From positions 38,280 to 102,279 of the forward strand of contig DATLFG010000100.1 of NCBI GenBank assembly GCA_035524955.1: a DNA stretch of 64,000 nt. The letters are read 5' to 3'. The position numbers and the translations under genes were made by a program. Below the pieces are notes generated by a model. That model saw nothing but the letters and a program-made list of their open reading frames with translations. It searched no databases and was not told where the DNA came from. Below are positions 27,877 through 35,929 of this stretch, one piece after another. Source of the stretch: CAMLFJ01 sp035524955 (GTDB lineage: Bacteria; Methylomirabilota; Methylomirabilia; Rokubacteriales; CSP1-6). The number at the start of each line of letters is the position of its first letter. Within the stretch, counting starts at the first letter, position 1.

Positions 27877-29399
27877 CCCGCGATCCTGACGAGGGTGATC
27901 ATGCCGCCCTCCATGTGCATGGGCTTGTGGCAGTGGAAGAACCAGTCCCCCGGGTTGTGGGCCGAGAACTCGATGTCCACCGCGGCCATGTGGCCTTCCA
28001 CGTCCACGCTGTCCTTGATAAGAGGCCGGGCGAGCCGCTGTCCGTTGACCGCGAGCACCGCGAAGGACTGCCCATGGAGGTGCATGGGATGCGCCTCCAT
28101 GCTCATGTTGCCGAGGCGCACCCGCACCCGCTCGCCGCGCTTGACCGCGATGGGATCGGTGGACGGGTACTGCTTGCCGTTGATCGTCCAGGTGTCGGAG
28201 CCCATCATCCCGCCGCTCAGCGTCTGGGTGAAGCTCCGAACGATTCCGGAGGCAGCCGGAAGCACGTCACGCCCCTGGCCCAGCGTGTAGTGCCAGAGGT
28301 GGAGACCCGCGCTACCCTCGGTCACCGCCTCGGGCTTTCGGCTCTCGCGCCCTTCGTAGGTGACGAGGACCTTTTCGCCGGCCGCGGCATGTCCCGGCTG
28401 GGCGCAGTAGAGCCACCAGGCGCCCGGTCGGTCCGCGGTGACCAGCATGTCGTAGCGCTCGCTGGGCGCGATCGGCACCGCGTCGACCGCGACCGACTCG
28501 ACCAGCGGATTGCCGTCGGTGTGGGTGACCCGCAGTCGGTGCCCCGCCAGGCGGATGACGTGCGTGTGATCGGCGCTGGCGTTGATCAGGCGGAGCCGCA
28601 CGCGCTCGCCCTTGCGGACCCGGAGCGGCTCGGTGGCCGGGTACGCTTTCCCGTTGATGGTCATGGTGTCGTAGGCCGGCATGCTCTGAGAGCCGCCGCC
28701 CATCATCCCGCCCATGCCTCGCCCCATCATGCCGCCACCCATCATCCCGCGGCCCCTCATGCCGCTCATCATCCCGCCCATCTCGCCGCGACCTCCCGCG
28801 GTGCCTTCGCGGGTCGACGGCAGGGCCGGCCCGGTTCCGGTGGCCCAGTCGTCGAGCACCAGCGTGTACTCGCGGTCGAACGGGAAAGGCTCGGTGCCCG
28901 CGGGGTCGACGATGAGCGGCGCCACGAGGCCCAGGTCCATCTGCCGGTGCTCCTGGAAGTGCGTGTGGTACCACCGCGTGCCGGCCGGCCGGGCCTCGAA
29001 CTCGTAGATGAACGTCCCGCCGGGCGGGACCGGCTTCTGGGTGATGCCGGGCACGCCGTCCATCGCGTTGGGGACATCCACCCCGTGCCAGTGGATCGTC
29101 GTGGGCTCGGCGAGCGCGTTCTTCAGCACGACGCGCACGCGCTCGCCTTCCTTCACGCGGATCTCGGGGCCCGGTACCCGCCCGTTGTAGGCCAAGGCGG
29201 TGATGCGCTTGCCCGGAGCCAGCTCCCACTCGAGCGCCCGGGTCTCGAGCACGATCTCCCGCGCGCGCGTGGCCGCCTCGGCCCCGGCGACCGCGGCCGG
29301 ACCGCGCAACCCTCCGGAACCGATGACGCCCAGCGCTCCGACCCCGACCCGCCCGGCGCGCGCCATGAACTCGCGCCGGGCGAGCGCGCCACGGGTCAA
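27873..29399 (-). CDS. Multicopper oxidase with Met-rich insert (CopA/CueO-like)
   Basis: A 508-residue exported cupredoxin oxidase. ARREFMARAG near residue 8 is a Tat signal. Copper ligands are visible in order: IHWHG, WYHTH, HPMHLHG and FFHCHKPMHMEGGM. A methionine/glycine-rich insert spans residues ~205-240, as in CueO/CopA proteins that oxidise Cu(I). I start it at TTG 29399, which overlaps the upstream gene's TGA as TTGA and keeps the twin-arginine motif; starting at the internal ATG (MARAG) would lose that motif. A Cu(I) or organic oxidase role is inferred. Confidence 0.9.
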   Translation of the reverse strand: MTRGALARREFMARAGRVGVGALGVIGSGGLRGPAAVAGAEAATRAREIVLETRALEWELAPGKRITALAYNGRVPGPEIRVKEGERVRVVLKNALAEPTTIHWHGVDVPNAMDGVPGITQKPVPPGGTFIYEFEARPAGTRWYHTHFQEHRQMDLGLVAPLIVDPAGTEPFPFDREYTLVLDDWATGTGPALPSTREGTAGGRGEMGGMMSGMRGRGMMGGGMMGRGMGGMMGGGSQSMPAYDTMTINGKAYPATEPLRVRKGERVRLRLINASADHTHVIRLAGHRLRVTHTDGNPLVESVAVDAVPIAPSERYDMLVTADRPGAWWLYCAQPGHAAAGEKVLVTYEGRESRKPEAVTEGSAGLHLWHYTLGQGRDVLPAASGIVRSFTQTLSGGMMGSDTWTINGKQYPSTDPIAVKRGERVRVRLGNMSMEAHPMHLHGQSFAVLAVNGQRLARPLIKDSVDVEGHMAAVDIEFSAHNPGDWFFHCHKPMHMEGGMITLVRIAG

Positions 29400-30598
29400 T
29401 GCCGCTTCGTCCACGTCGTCCCTCCGTCGGTGCTCACGTAGAGCTTCCCGTCCTCTGAAGCCGCGTAGACTTCGTCGGCTCGCCTCGGGTTGATGGCCAC
29501 GGCCGCCATGTTCTTGAGCTCCTTGCCGACGGGCTTCCAGCTCCCGCCGGCATCCGTGCTTCGGAACAGCCCGTCCCGCATCGCGGCGAACATCACCTTC
29601 GGGTTCTCGGGGTTCACTGCGAATCCGTTCACCGTCCGGCGCGTGGGCAGACCGCCCACCTGTTTCCACCCTCAGAAGCAGTCGGGGCTGCGGAGCAGAC
29701 CCTCCGCCGTCCCGGCATAGAGGAAGATCCCGCCCATCCCGGTGGGGACGTTCACCGAGGCCAGCACCTTCACCTCGCCCGCGGGCCCGTCATCCACGCG
29801 AACCCACTTTCCGCCGGGGTCCGTCCTGCGGTAGACGCCCTCGCCTTGGCCCCGGACGGCGGCATGGAGCTTCGCCGGGTCGTTGGGATCCACCGCGAGC
29901 CCGTGGACGTCGAGGCCCCCGATGCCGGTGTTCATCTGCGCCCACGAGCCTCCCCCGTCCTGCGTCCCGAACACTCCCGCTTCGTGCGTGCCGACATAGA
30001 CCACTCGCGCATCGCGCGGGTCCCCGACCAGGGTCATGACGTCGAGATGGGAAGACTTGTCGGACAACCCGACGGACTGCCATGTGCGGCCGCCGTCCGC
30101 GCTCCGGAAGAGCCCCGTATGCGCCCCGAGCCAAAGGGTGCGCCCGTCGGCGGCCACCGTCAACGCGTGGACGTGCTCGAATCCGCGCGCGCCGGCCGGC
30201 TTCGCGTGCTGGGCGGCCGCGGCGACCGGCCCGGACACGCCGGCGGCGGCCAGCGTGGCGAGAAGCCACACGACCGTCCGGTGCGGCCCCGACCCCGCGC
30301 CGGGCGCGGGCGGCCGCCCGCAATCTTCGAAGCGACGCAGCACCCCCATCCCGAGGCAGATCGCCGGACACGCGAGAACGACGGCGAGCTGGAGCGCCGC
30401 CCCCAGCGCACCCAGCGGCGCCGGGCCGAGCGCCTCCACCCGCCGGCCGTCGGTCGGGATCTCGGCCGCGTCGGGATACCTGGCCGCGCTCCCGCCGGTT
30501 GGCGCCGGCCCGGCGAGCAGGACCGCCAGGGCGCCCCCCGTCACCAGGACTGCGAGGGCCAGCGGGAGCGCCGTCGTCGTTCGCCTGCTCTCGGTCAC
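29396..30598 (-). CDS. Membrane-anchored beta-propeller (BNR/sialidase-fold) selenoprotein (UGA = Sec309)
   Basis: Frames 29675-30598 and 29396-29671 are in phase, split only by UGA at 29672-29674; together they give 400 residues. The N-terminal ~135 residues hold three hydrophobic helices, one with an ACPAIC motif. The rest is a WD/BNR-type propeller with repeated FRSADGGRTW, GTQDGGGSW, FRSTDAGGSW and VSTDGGTTW units. In one blade the usual S-T-D-G-G-x-x-W turn reads SPDCF-U-GWKQV, giving Cys307-Phe-Sec309. The propeller continues normally after the UGA. A GGUCU-loop SECIS hairpin begins 12 nt after it. The start is GTG, overlapping the upstream stop (GTGA). Function is unknown; redox or metal binding in the copper operon is inferred. 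Confidence 0.8.
29643..29659 (-). promoter_or_regulatory. Bacterial SECIS element of the propeller selenoprotein
   Basis: GUGGGC-GGUCU-GCCCAC is a perfect 6-bp stem with loop GGUCU, starting 12 nt after the UGA. The loop matches the GGUCU apical loop that SelB recognises in E. coli fdhF. Confidence 0.8.
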
Positions 30599-31188
30599 CG
30601 CTTCTTCGGCTCCTTCGGCGCCGCCGGCCGGTCGGCGTCGTGATTGTCGCCCTTCCCGTGGCCCTGCATCGCGCGCATCATGAAGAACATCCCCAGCGGG
30701 CAGGCGAGGAGCGCCAGGGTCGGAAGGATAGCCGCGCCCGCCCCCAGCAGGGCACCCCCACCGCCCGCCAGGAAGACGAGGGCAAGGAGCGGCAGCCCGC
30801 AGCACGCGCCCATCTTGAGCGCCCGCTTGAGATCCCAGCCGCTCGAAGCCCGTCCGCCCGGGGAGGCCACGTCAGTGGTCTGGTCGGCGGTGGCCGCGCT
30901 CTCGATCCTCGCGGCCCGCGCTTCCCGGACGAAGGCGTCCGCGTGCTCGTCGCTGCAGAAGCGCTCGCCGAACCGCACCGGGAGCCCGCCGGTTCCGTCC
31001 AGGTCGGCCCCACAGTACGAGCAGTAGCCCGTTGCCTTCGCTCCGGGTCCACCGTTGCTGGAGACCTCCGCAATCGCTTCGTCGGCTTTGATCGGTCCCT
31101 CGTCCGTGTCCATCGTCGGTTCCTCCGGCCTCACCGGGACTCGCCCCGTGTCCGTCTCGAAGGCCCTGTCATCGCGGTGCGACATCAT
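30595..31188 (-). CDS. TRASH-like metal-binding protein with DUF2933-like membrane tail
   Basis: A 197-residue protein. YCSYCGADLDG and RFCSDEHADAFVREAR form a TRASH/MYM-type zinc or heavy-metal site. A linker leads to LKMGACCGLPLLALVFLAGG and a second helix ending LACPLGMFFMMRAMQGHGKGDNHD, resembling DUF2933. The start ATG at 31188 overlaps the stop of the preceding TRASH gene. It likely senses or binds a soft metal at the membrane. Confidence 0.7.
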   Translation of the reverse strand: MMSHRDDRAFETDTGRVPVRPEEPTMDTDEGPIKADEAIAEVSSNGGPGAKATGYCSYCGADLDGTGGLPVRFGERFCSDEHADAFVREARAARIESAATADQTTDVASPGGRASSGWDLKRALKMGACCGLPLLALVFLAGGGGALLGAGAAILPTLALLACPLGMFFMMRAMQGHGKGDNHDADRPAAPKEPKKR

Positions 31189-31388
31189 CCGCAGCACCCC
31201 CGCCGCTGAGGCCGGTCATCACCGCGAGGTTCCGGCGTCACGACCCGGAGGTTCTCGGCGCGCACCTCCTTCACGTACTCTTCCGCGTGCGCCTCCGAGC
31301 AGGCCCACTCGCCGAAGCGCTTGAAGCTGGGCTCGGTAACTTCCTTGCCGCAGATCGGGCAGTACTTGTCCGTCGTCTGGATCGCCAT
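31185..31388 (-). CDS. Small TRASH/YHS-like metal-binding protein
   Basis: A 67-residue protein almost entirely made of one metal-binding motif: YCPICGKEV then WACSEAHAEEYVKEVR, plus a terminal GCCG. A GGGAGG ribosome-binding site precedes the ATG at 31388. It is a small relative of the next gene, which it overlaps, and probably works as a copper or mercury binding protein in the same run. Confidence 0.7.
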   Translation of the reverse strand: MAIQTTDKYCPICGKEVTEPSFKRFGEWACSEAHAEEYVKEVRAENLRVVTPEPRGDDRPQRRGCCG

Positions 31389-31568
31389 ATGCCTCCCGTC
31401 CTAGCTTGGTTAGCTGTTTGAGGGTCGTGGCAAGCTCCGACAAGATACGGAGGCCGCCAGAGTCTCCCCTCTTCGACCCACAGGCTCAGTCCCGCGCCGG
31501 GCCTGGAGCGAGCCCCACACGTCGAGACGGACCTACCGGGTCAGGATCTAAGGTGGAAGCTGGAGCGG

Positions 31569-31880
31569 CTAGGCGAGGCTGGGAGGGGCACGCGGGCTGG
31601 CTAGATCCGCGTGATGCTGAACCGGCTCGGGAGAAACCTCGTCGCGGGGCAATGGGGTGGCAGGGAGAGCAACCGTATGGATCGCCACCAGTTGATGCGC
31701 GACGACGGGGATGGGCACCACGGTTCCGGACTGGGCACAAATGCGCGCAGAGGAATCAAGGCCGCCGCAGGCATCCTCTTCTGCGACCGCAGGCGCGACC
31801 GCCGAGAGGCAGAACACGAGGAGAAGCGAGGCAAGGACCGCCGCGAGTCCCCGTACCCGAGCGCGAGTCGGCATCAACAT
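31569..31880 (-). CDS. Small secreted protein, unknown family
   Basis: About 103 residues. A clear signal peptide (RGLAAVLASLLLVFCLSAVAPAVA) is followed by a short mature part with two cysteines (DACGGLDSSARICAQ) and a His/Pro-rich end (VQHHADLASPRAPPSLA). It resembles the small secreted proteins often found in copper-resistance clusters. The start is ATG 31880 or 31874; the promoter below argues for a very short leader. The 180 bp from 31389 to 31568 holds no gene I can support. Confidence 0.55.
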   Translation of the reverse strand: MLMPTRARVRGLAAVLASLLLVFCLSAVAPAVAEEDACGGLDSSARICAQSGTVVPIPVVAHQLVAIHTVALPATPLPRDEVSPEPVQHHADLASPRAPPSLA

Positions 31881-31893
31881 AGTGTTGCAATGC

Positions 31894-31921
31894 AGCCTAT
31901 CAGCTTCGCCTGGCAAGTCAA
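31894..31921 (-). promoter_or_regulatory. Promoter of the copper/redox run
   Basis: On the minus strand TTGACT (31916-31921) and TAGGCT (31894-31899) are 16 bp apart, directly between the rhodanese stop and the small secreted protein start. GCTTC/GAAGC flank the -35, a possible operator. Confidence 0.5.
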
Positions 31922-31947
31922 GGAAGCCGGCTGACGAGGCGATCCCA

Positions 31948-32457
31948 TCAGTCGATCCCATCCTCATCCTTCGGTCCCATGCCCTCGAACGGGTAACCTC
32001 GCGCCGCCCACTCCTTGTCGCCGCCGTGCATGACCCTGATGTCGCGGAACCCCAGATGGTACGCCGCCACCGCGGCGTCGAGGCTCTGCGCTCAGGTGGG
32101 CCCGCCGCAGTAGAAGACGAGCGGCCGGGTCCGGTCGGCCGGCAGCCGCTCCGGGTAGAGCAGCCGCTTCGGACGTCGGGCATCGACCGCCGTGAGAGGA
32201 GCATCCTCGGCGGGGATGGCGATGGCGCCGGGCAGGTGCCCGTTCCGGTAGTGAACCTCGTCCCGGGAGTCGATCAGCACGAAGCGCTCGCCGCGGTCCA
32301 TCATGCCCTTGACCTCCGGAGCGCTGATGAAGCGGATACCGAGGGCCTCGAGCTCTCGGTACCAGGGCGGCTGCGCGGTGAGGCAGGCGGTGACGGTGGC
32401 GGCCAGTACGAGGAGGAGGAGCGCGAGCGTGGTGCCGCAAGGAGGGGGTCTCAGCAT
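31948..32457 (-). CDS. Rhodanese-family lipoprotein, selenoprotein (UGA = Sec122)
   Basis: Frames 32095-32457 and 31948-32091 are in phase across UGA 32092-32094, giving 169 residues. The signal ends in lipobox VTAC (C25), so it is an envelope lipoprotein. The rhodanese domain runs from ISAPEVKGMM through LIDSRDEVHYRNGHLPGAI to the active loop FYCGGPT-U-AQS, where many homologues have a second cysteine, then AAVAAYHLGFRDIRVMHGGDKEW. So C117-x4-Sec122 replaces C-x4-C. A SECIS hairpin with loop GGUG begins 13 nt after the UGA. It is the last gene of the selD/transporter operon, 18 bp after a permease, suggesting a role in sulfur/selenium transfer in the envelope. Confidence 0.82.
32061..32078 (-). 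promoter_or_regulatory. Bacterial SECIS element of the rhodanese
   Basis: ACGCCGC-GGUG-GCGGCGU is a perfect 7-bp stem with a GGUG loop, starting 13 nt after the UGA. Confidence 0.75.
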
Positions 32458-32475
32458 GCGCCGTCGCCCGACCGC

Positions 32476-33363
32476 CTAGACCAAGCGACGCCTCAAGTAG
32501 GCGCTGAGCGCGTCCACGAGGGTGACCATTGCGTAGATCGCGAGGATCAAGGTCAGGAGCTGATGCTCCAGGAACAGGCTGATCGTCACGTGGATGCGCT
32601 GCCCGAGTCCCCCCGCCCCCACGAAGCCCAGGACCGCCGCGGCCCGGATGTTCACCTCCCAGCGGTAGAGGGCGTAGGACACGAACTGCGGCGCCGCCTG
32701 CGGGAGGATCCCGTACAGCATGATGCGGAGACGGCCCGCTCCGGTGGCCTGGAGCGCCTCGATCGGCCGCGGGTCCACATCCTCGATGACCTCACCGAAG
32801 AGCTTCCCGAGCACGCCGCCGGTGTGGAAGGCCAGGGCCAGGACACCCGGGAACGGCCCGAGCCCGACCATGAAGACGAAGATGAGCGCCCAGAGGATCT
32901 CGGGGATGGTCCTGAGCAGGTTGAGCAGCGCCTTCGCTCCGGCGTAGATCCCGATCCGGAGGGCCCGGGCGCCGGGGGCCGGCGGCCGGACCTCGAAGAG
33001 CACGCCGTGATACAGCAACGTCCGCGCGGTGAGGAGGGACAGCGGCAGCGCGATCCCGACGGCCAGCACGGAGCCCACGAGCGAGATCGCGAAGGTCTCC
33101 ACGGCACCGATCCCCGCGTCCCGCAGGGCGGCCCACGACAGGTCCGGCGGGAAGAGGCCGCCCACGTAGACCGCGATCTGCCGGAGCCCTTCGGGGCCGA
33201 TGAGCTGGCCCAGGTCCACGCCGGTGCCGCGATACGACCAGACGACGAGCGCGACGATGCCCGCCGAGACGAGCCAGCCACGCCGATCGTGACCGCGGGT
33301 CCGAGGAGGGACGGTCGGGGTCTCGGGCGTCGTCGTCGCCTCGCCGCTCCGTCCCGGGCTCAT
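32476..33363 (-). CDS. ABC transporter permease, PhnE-like (second copy), probable selenium-compound importer
   Basis: A 295-residue inner-membrane permease with the PhnE-type EAA loop (GEVIEDVDPRPIEALQATGAGRLRIMLYGILPQAAPQF) and about six helices. ATG 33363 overlaps the first permease stop by 4 bp. Together with the first permease, ATPase and binding protein it forms a complete importer. The linkage to selD is why I read the substrate as selenate/selenite or a seleno-compound instead of phosphonate. Confidence 0.8.
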   Translation of the reverse strand: MSPGRSGEATTTPETPTVPPRTRGHDRRGWLVSAGIVALVVWSYRGTGVDLGQLIGPEGLRQIAVYVGGLFPPDLSWAALRDAGIGAVETFAISLVGSVLAVGIALPLSLLTARTLLYHGVLFEVRPPAPGARALRIGIYAGAKALLNLLRTIPEILWALIFVFMVGLGPFPGVLALAFHTGGVLGKLFGEVIEDVDPRPIEALQATGAGRLRIMLYGILPQAAPQFVSYALYRWEVNIRAAAVLGFVGAGGLGQRIHVTISLFLEHQLLTLILAIYAMVTLVDALSAYLRRRLV

Positions 33364-34214
33364 CGGGTCAACCGGGCCCGCAGACGTCCGCTGATCAAGT
33401 CCACGGCCCCCACCAGGCAGAACAGCAACCCGAGCAGCGTGACGACCTCGTCGAACTCGAAGAATCGCATCGAGAGCTCGATCTGCTGGCCGAGACCGCC
33501 GGCGCCCACCAGACCCAGGATGGCCGAGGCGCGGATCGCGCACTCCCAGCGATACAGGGTATACGAGACGAGTGACGGCAGCGCCTGCGGCAGGAGCCCG
33601 TACAGCACGACACCGAGCTTGGAGGCTCCCCCCGCATGCAGGGTCTCCAGGGGTCGGGGGTTCACCCCCTCGAGGATCTCCGAGTACACCTTGCCCAGCA
33701 TGCCGCCGTAGGCGATGCCGATGGCGAGCACCCCCGGAAACGGGCCCAGGCCCACCGCACGGACGAACATGAAGGCCCAGACGTACTCCGGAACCGAGCG
33801 GAAGACGGACAGGAGGCCTCGAGCCACCACGTAGGGCAGGAACCCGAGCAGCCAGCGTCCCGCCGCGGCGCGACGCTCGTGCAGGATCCCGCTCCAGGCG
33901 AGCGACGAGGTCGCGAGCAACCCCAGCGGAAGACCGATGAGGACCGCCAGGAGCGTGCCTACCACCGAGATCTGGATGGTCTCGAGCGCCGGCCGGATCA
34001 TCTGACCGAGGAACTCGGTGGACAGATCGGGCGGGAATCCGCCGCGCAGGAACCGCCCCGCGTTGGCGAGGGCGTGGCCCTCGAACAACCGCCGTGGATC
34101 CACCTGGGCCGTGTAGAGCGACCCGGCCAGCACCGCCAGGAAGCCGGCCCCGAGCAGGGACGGGAACGCGGACCTACTCGGCGAAGCCGCGGAGTGGGCG
34201 ACAGGCTCGGCCAA
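33360..34214 (-). CDS. ABC transporter permease, PhnE-like (first copy)
   Basis: A 284-residue permease with an EAA loop SEILEGVNPRPLETLHAGGASKLGVVLYGLLPQALPSL and helices typical of PhnE. It is a paralogue of the next gene (same FPPDLS and VGLGPFPGVLA phrases), so the channel is likely a heterodimer. Its start overlaps the ATPase gene by 41 bp; no later ATG/GTG start fits. Confidence 0.82.
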   Translation of the reverse strand: MAEPVAHSAASPSRSAFPSLLGAGFLAVLAGSLYTAQVDPRRLFEGHALANAGRFLRGGFPPDLSTEFLGQMIRPALETIQISVVGTLLAVLIGLPLGLLATSSLAWSGILHERRAAAGRWLLGFLPYVVARGLLSVFRSVPEYVWAFMFVRAVGLGPFPGVLAIGIAYGGMLGKVYSEILEGVNPRPLETLHAGGASKLGVVLYGLLPQALPSLVSYTLYRWECAIRASAILGLVGAGGLGQQIELSMRFFEFDEVVTLLGLLFCLVGAVDLISGRLRARLTR

Positions 34215-35019
34215 AGGGGTTGAGGCCGCCCGGCGGCCTCTCCAGCTGGAGCTCGTCGTCCCGGTGCCCGGCGTAGAGCCCGCGGAGCAGCACCTCGGTC
34301 ACCTGGTCCCGCGGCAGATCGAAGTGGATCCGGCCGTCGCGAACCCCGACGAGGCGCGGGAAGTAAGCCAGCGCGAGGTCGACGCTGTGCAGGTTCATCA
34401 GGAGAGTCTTCGCCGACTCGTGGGCCAGGTCGCGGAGCAGCGTCACGATGGCCACCGCCAGCGACGGGTCCACCGAGGACACGGGCTCGTCGGCCAGAAC
34501 GATGGTCGGATCCTGGATCAGAACGCGGGCCAGGGCCACGCGCTGCTGCTGCCCGCCGGACAGCTCATCGGTGCGCGCGTAGAGCTTCTCGGGGATGCCC
34601 ACCTGGGCCAGCGCCCGCCGGGCGGTCGCGGAGTCCCGCGGCCGCCAGAGCGAAGACAGCGCGCGGGCCGTGGACCATCGCCCGAGGTTGCCGGCGAGGA
34701 CGTTGTGCACGACGCGCAACCGTCCCACGAGATTCTGCTGCTGGTAGATGGTGCCGATCCGCTGCCGCTGCCGTCGGAGCGCCTGCTCCGACAGCCCGGC
34801 CACGTCCACCCCGTCGATGCTCAACGAGCCCGACGTCGGGCGGAGGGTGAGGTTGAGCAGACGGAACAGCGTGGTCTTGCCGGCCCCGCTCGGGCCGATC
34901 ACCGCGATCTGCTCTCCCGCGCCCACGGTCAGACTGATCCCGTCGACGGCACGATGGCCGTCGGCGAAGACCTTCCGGAGCTCGCGGAGCTCGTACGCGG
35001 GGTGGGCGTCGCTCATCAC
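34174..35019 (-). CDS. ABC transporter ATPase, PhnC-like
   Basis: A 281-residue ATPase: Walker A GPSGAGKTT, Q-loop IYQQQNLVGRL, signature LSGGQQQRVALAR, Walker B IVLADEPVSSVDP and the switch histidine in LMNLHSVDLA. It is PhnC-type in sequence and operon place. No C-P lyase (phnG-M) or phosphonatase gene lies in the window, which weakens a phosphonate role. Confidence 0.85.
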   Translation of the reverse strand: MMSDAHPAYELRELRKVFADGHRAVDGISLTVGAGEQIAVIGPSGAGKTTLFRLLNLTLRPTSGSLSIDGVDVAGLSEQALRRQRQRIGTIYQQQNLVGRLRVVHNVLAGNLGRWSTARALSSLWRPRDSATARRALAQVGIPEKLYARTDELSGGQQQRVALARVLIQDPTIVLADEPVSSVDPSLAVAIVTLLRDLAHESAKTLLMNLHSVDLALAYFPRLVGVRDGRIHFDLPRDQVTEVLLRGLYAGHRDDELQLERPPGGLNPFGRACRPLRGFAE

Positions 35020-35044
35020 CGGATCGTCGGGGCCCGTCCGCCGG

Positions 35045-35905
35045 CTACTTCAGCAGACCCGCCGCGATGGCCGCCTCCTCGATGCCCTTCCAGTCGGCAT
35101 CGTTGGCCCTGATGCACTTCCGGGTGCGATGGAGATCCAACAACCGGCGGTGCTCGGGGTTACCGTAGTCGAGCTTGAGGAACGCCGCCGCGATCCGGTC
35201 CTGGAGGCCCCGGTCGAGGTCGCCGCGGGCCGTCCACACATAGTCGACGTAGGGCGGCGTCGTGTGGAACACGTCGACCCTGGAGCGATCGACCTTCTTC
35301 GTCGTCACGAGCTTGTCCCACACGAGGAAGTTCAGCGCGCCGGCGTCCACCTTGCCGGACTCGACCCACAGCGCGGTCGCGTCGTGGGCACCCGAGTACG
35401 CCACCTGCGGGAAGTCCCGCTCCGGGTTGACCCTGGCCTCGAGGAGGAAGGCGCGAGGCATGAGGTGCCCGGACGTCGAGCCCACGGAGCCGAATGCGAA
35501 CGTCTTGCCCTTGAGATCCTGCAGGGTCTTGATGCCCGAGCCCGGCCTGGCGATGAAGACCGACTTGAACTCGGCGTCCTCCTGGCGCAGCGCGAGCCGG
35601 GTGGCCCGGCCCTGGGTGCGGCGCACCGCCTGAACCGAGGTGAAGCCCCCGTACCACACCAGGTCGAGCTTCTTGGCCGCGAGCCCCTCCACCGTGGCCG
35701 CGTAGTCCACAACCGGCGTGAACCGGACCTTCATGCCCAGCTCGCGCGCGAGATACTGGGCGAACGGGGTATAGATCCGGAGCAGCTCGGTCGGGTTCTC
35801 GTCCGGAATGGCCGAGACTCTCAGCACCTCCGGCACGTCCGCACCGGCGAGGGCCGCGCGGAGCATCAGGACCGCCGATACCGCCGTGATCGTCCAGAGC
35901 TTCAT
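35045..35905 (-). CDS. Periplasmic binding protein, PhnD-like, probable selenate/selenium-compound type
   Basis: A 286-residue exported binding protein (signal to ~22). VSAIPDENPTELLRIYTPFAQYL, FTPVVDYAATVEGLAAKKLDLVWYGGFT and FGSVGSTSGHLMPR match the PhnD superfamily and in particular the clade often annotated as putative selenate ABC transporter binding protein, known for adjacency to selD. selD lies 24 bp upstream here. Ligand identity is inference from that clade and context. Confidence 0.78.
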   Translation of the reverse strand: MKLWTITAVSAVLMLRAALAGADVPEVLRVSAIPDENPTELLRIYTPFAQYLARELGMKVRFTPVVDYAATVEGLAAKKLDLVWYGGFTSVQAVRRTQGRATRLALRQEDAEFKSVFIARPGSGIKTLQDLKGKTFAFGSVGSTSGHLMPRAFLLEARVNPERDFPQVAYSGAHDATALWVESGKVDAGALNFLVWDKLVTTKKVDRSRVDVFHTTPPYVDYVWTARGDLDRGLQDRIAAAFLKLDYGNPEHRRLLDLHRTRKCIRANDADWKGIEEAAIAAGLLK

Positions 35906-35929
35906 AGACGGGGATCCTCCCGGTCGCGG

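Noticed and set aside
31140..31187. TGA after GCCG in the small TRASH protein as a Sec codon
   Set aside because: The continuation is short and not protein-like, no stem lies at the 12-13 nt position, and the stop overlaps the next gene start as in a normal operon.
31219..31443. An upstream start (MSELATTLKQLTKLG) for the small TRASH protein
   Set aside because: It is in a different frame from the metal-binding protein; a GGGAGG site fits ATG 31388.
32476..35905. Calling the ABC importer a phosphonate transporter (phnCDE)
   Set aside because: No C-P lyase or phosphonatase gene is in the window and selD is directly upstream; the permease, ATPase and binding-protein similarity to Phn is superfamily-level.
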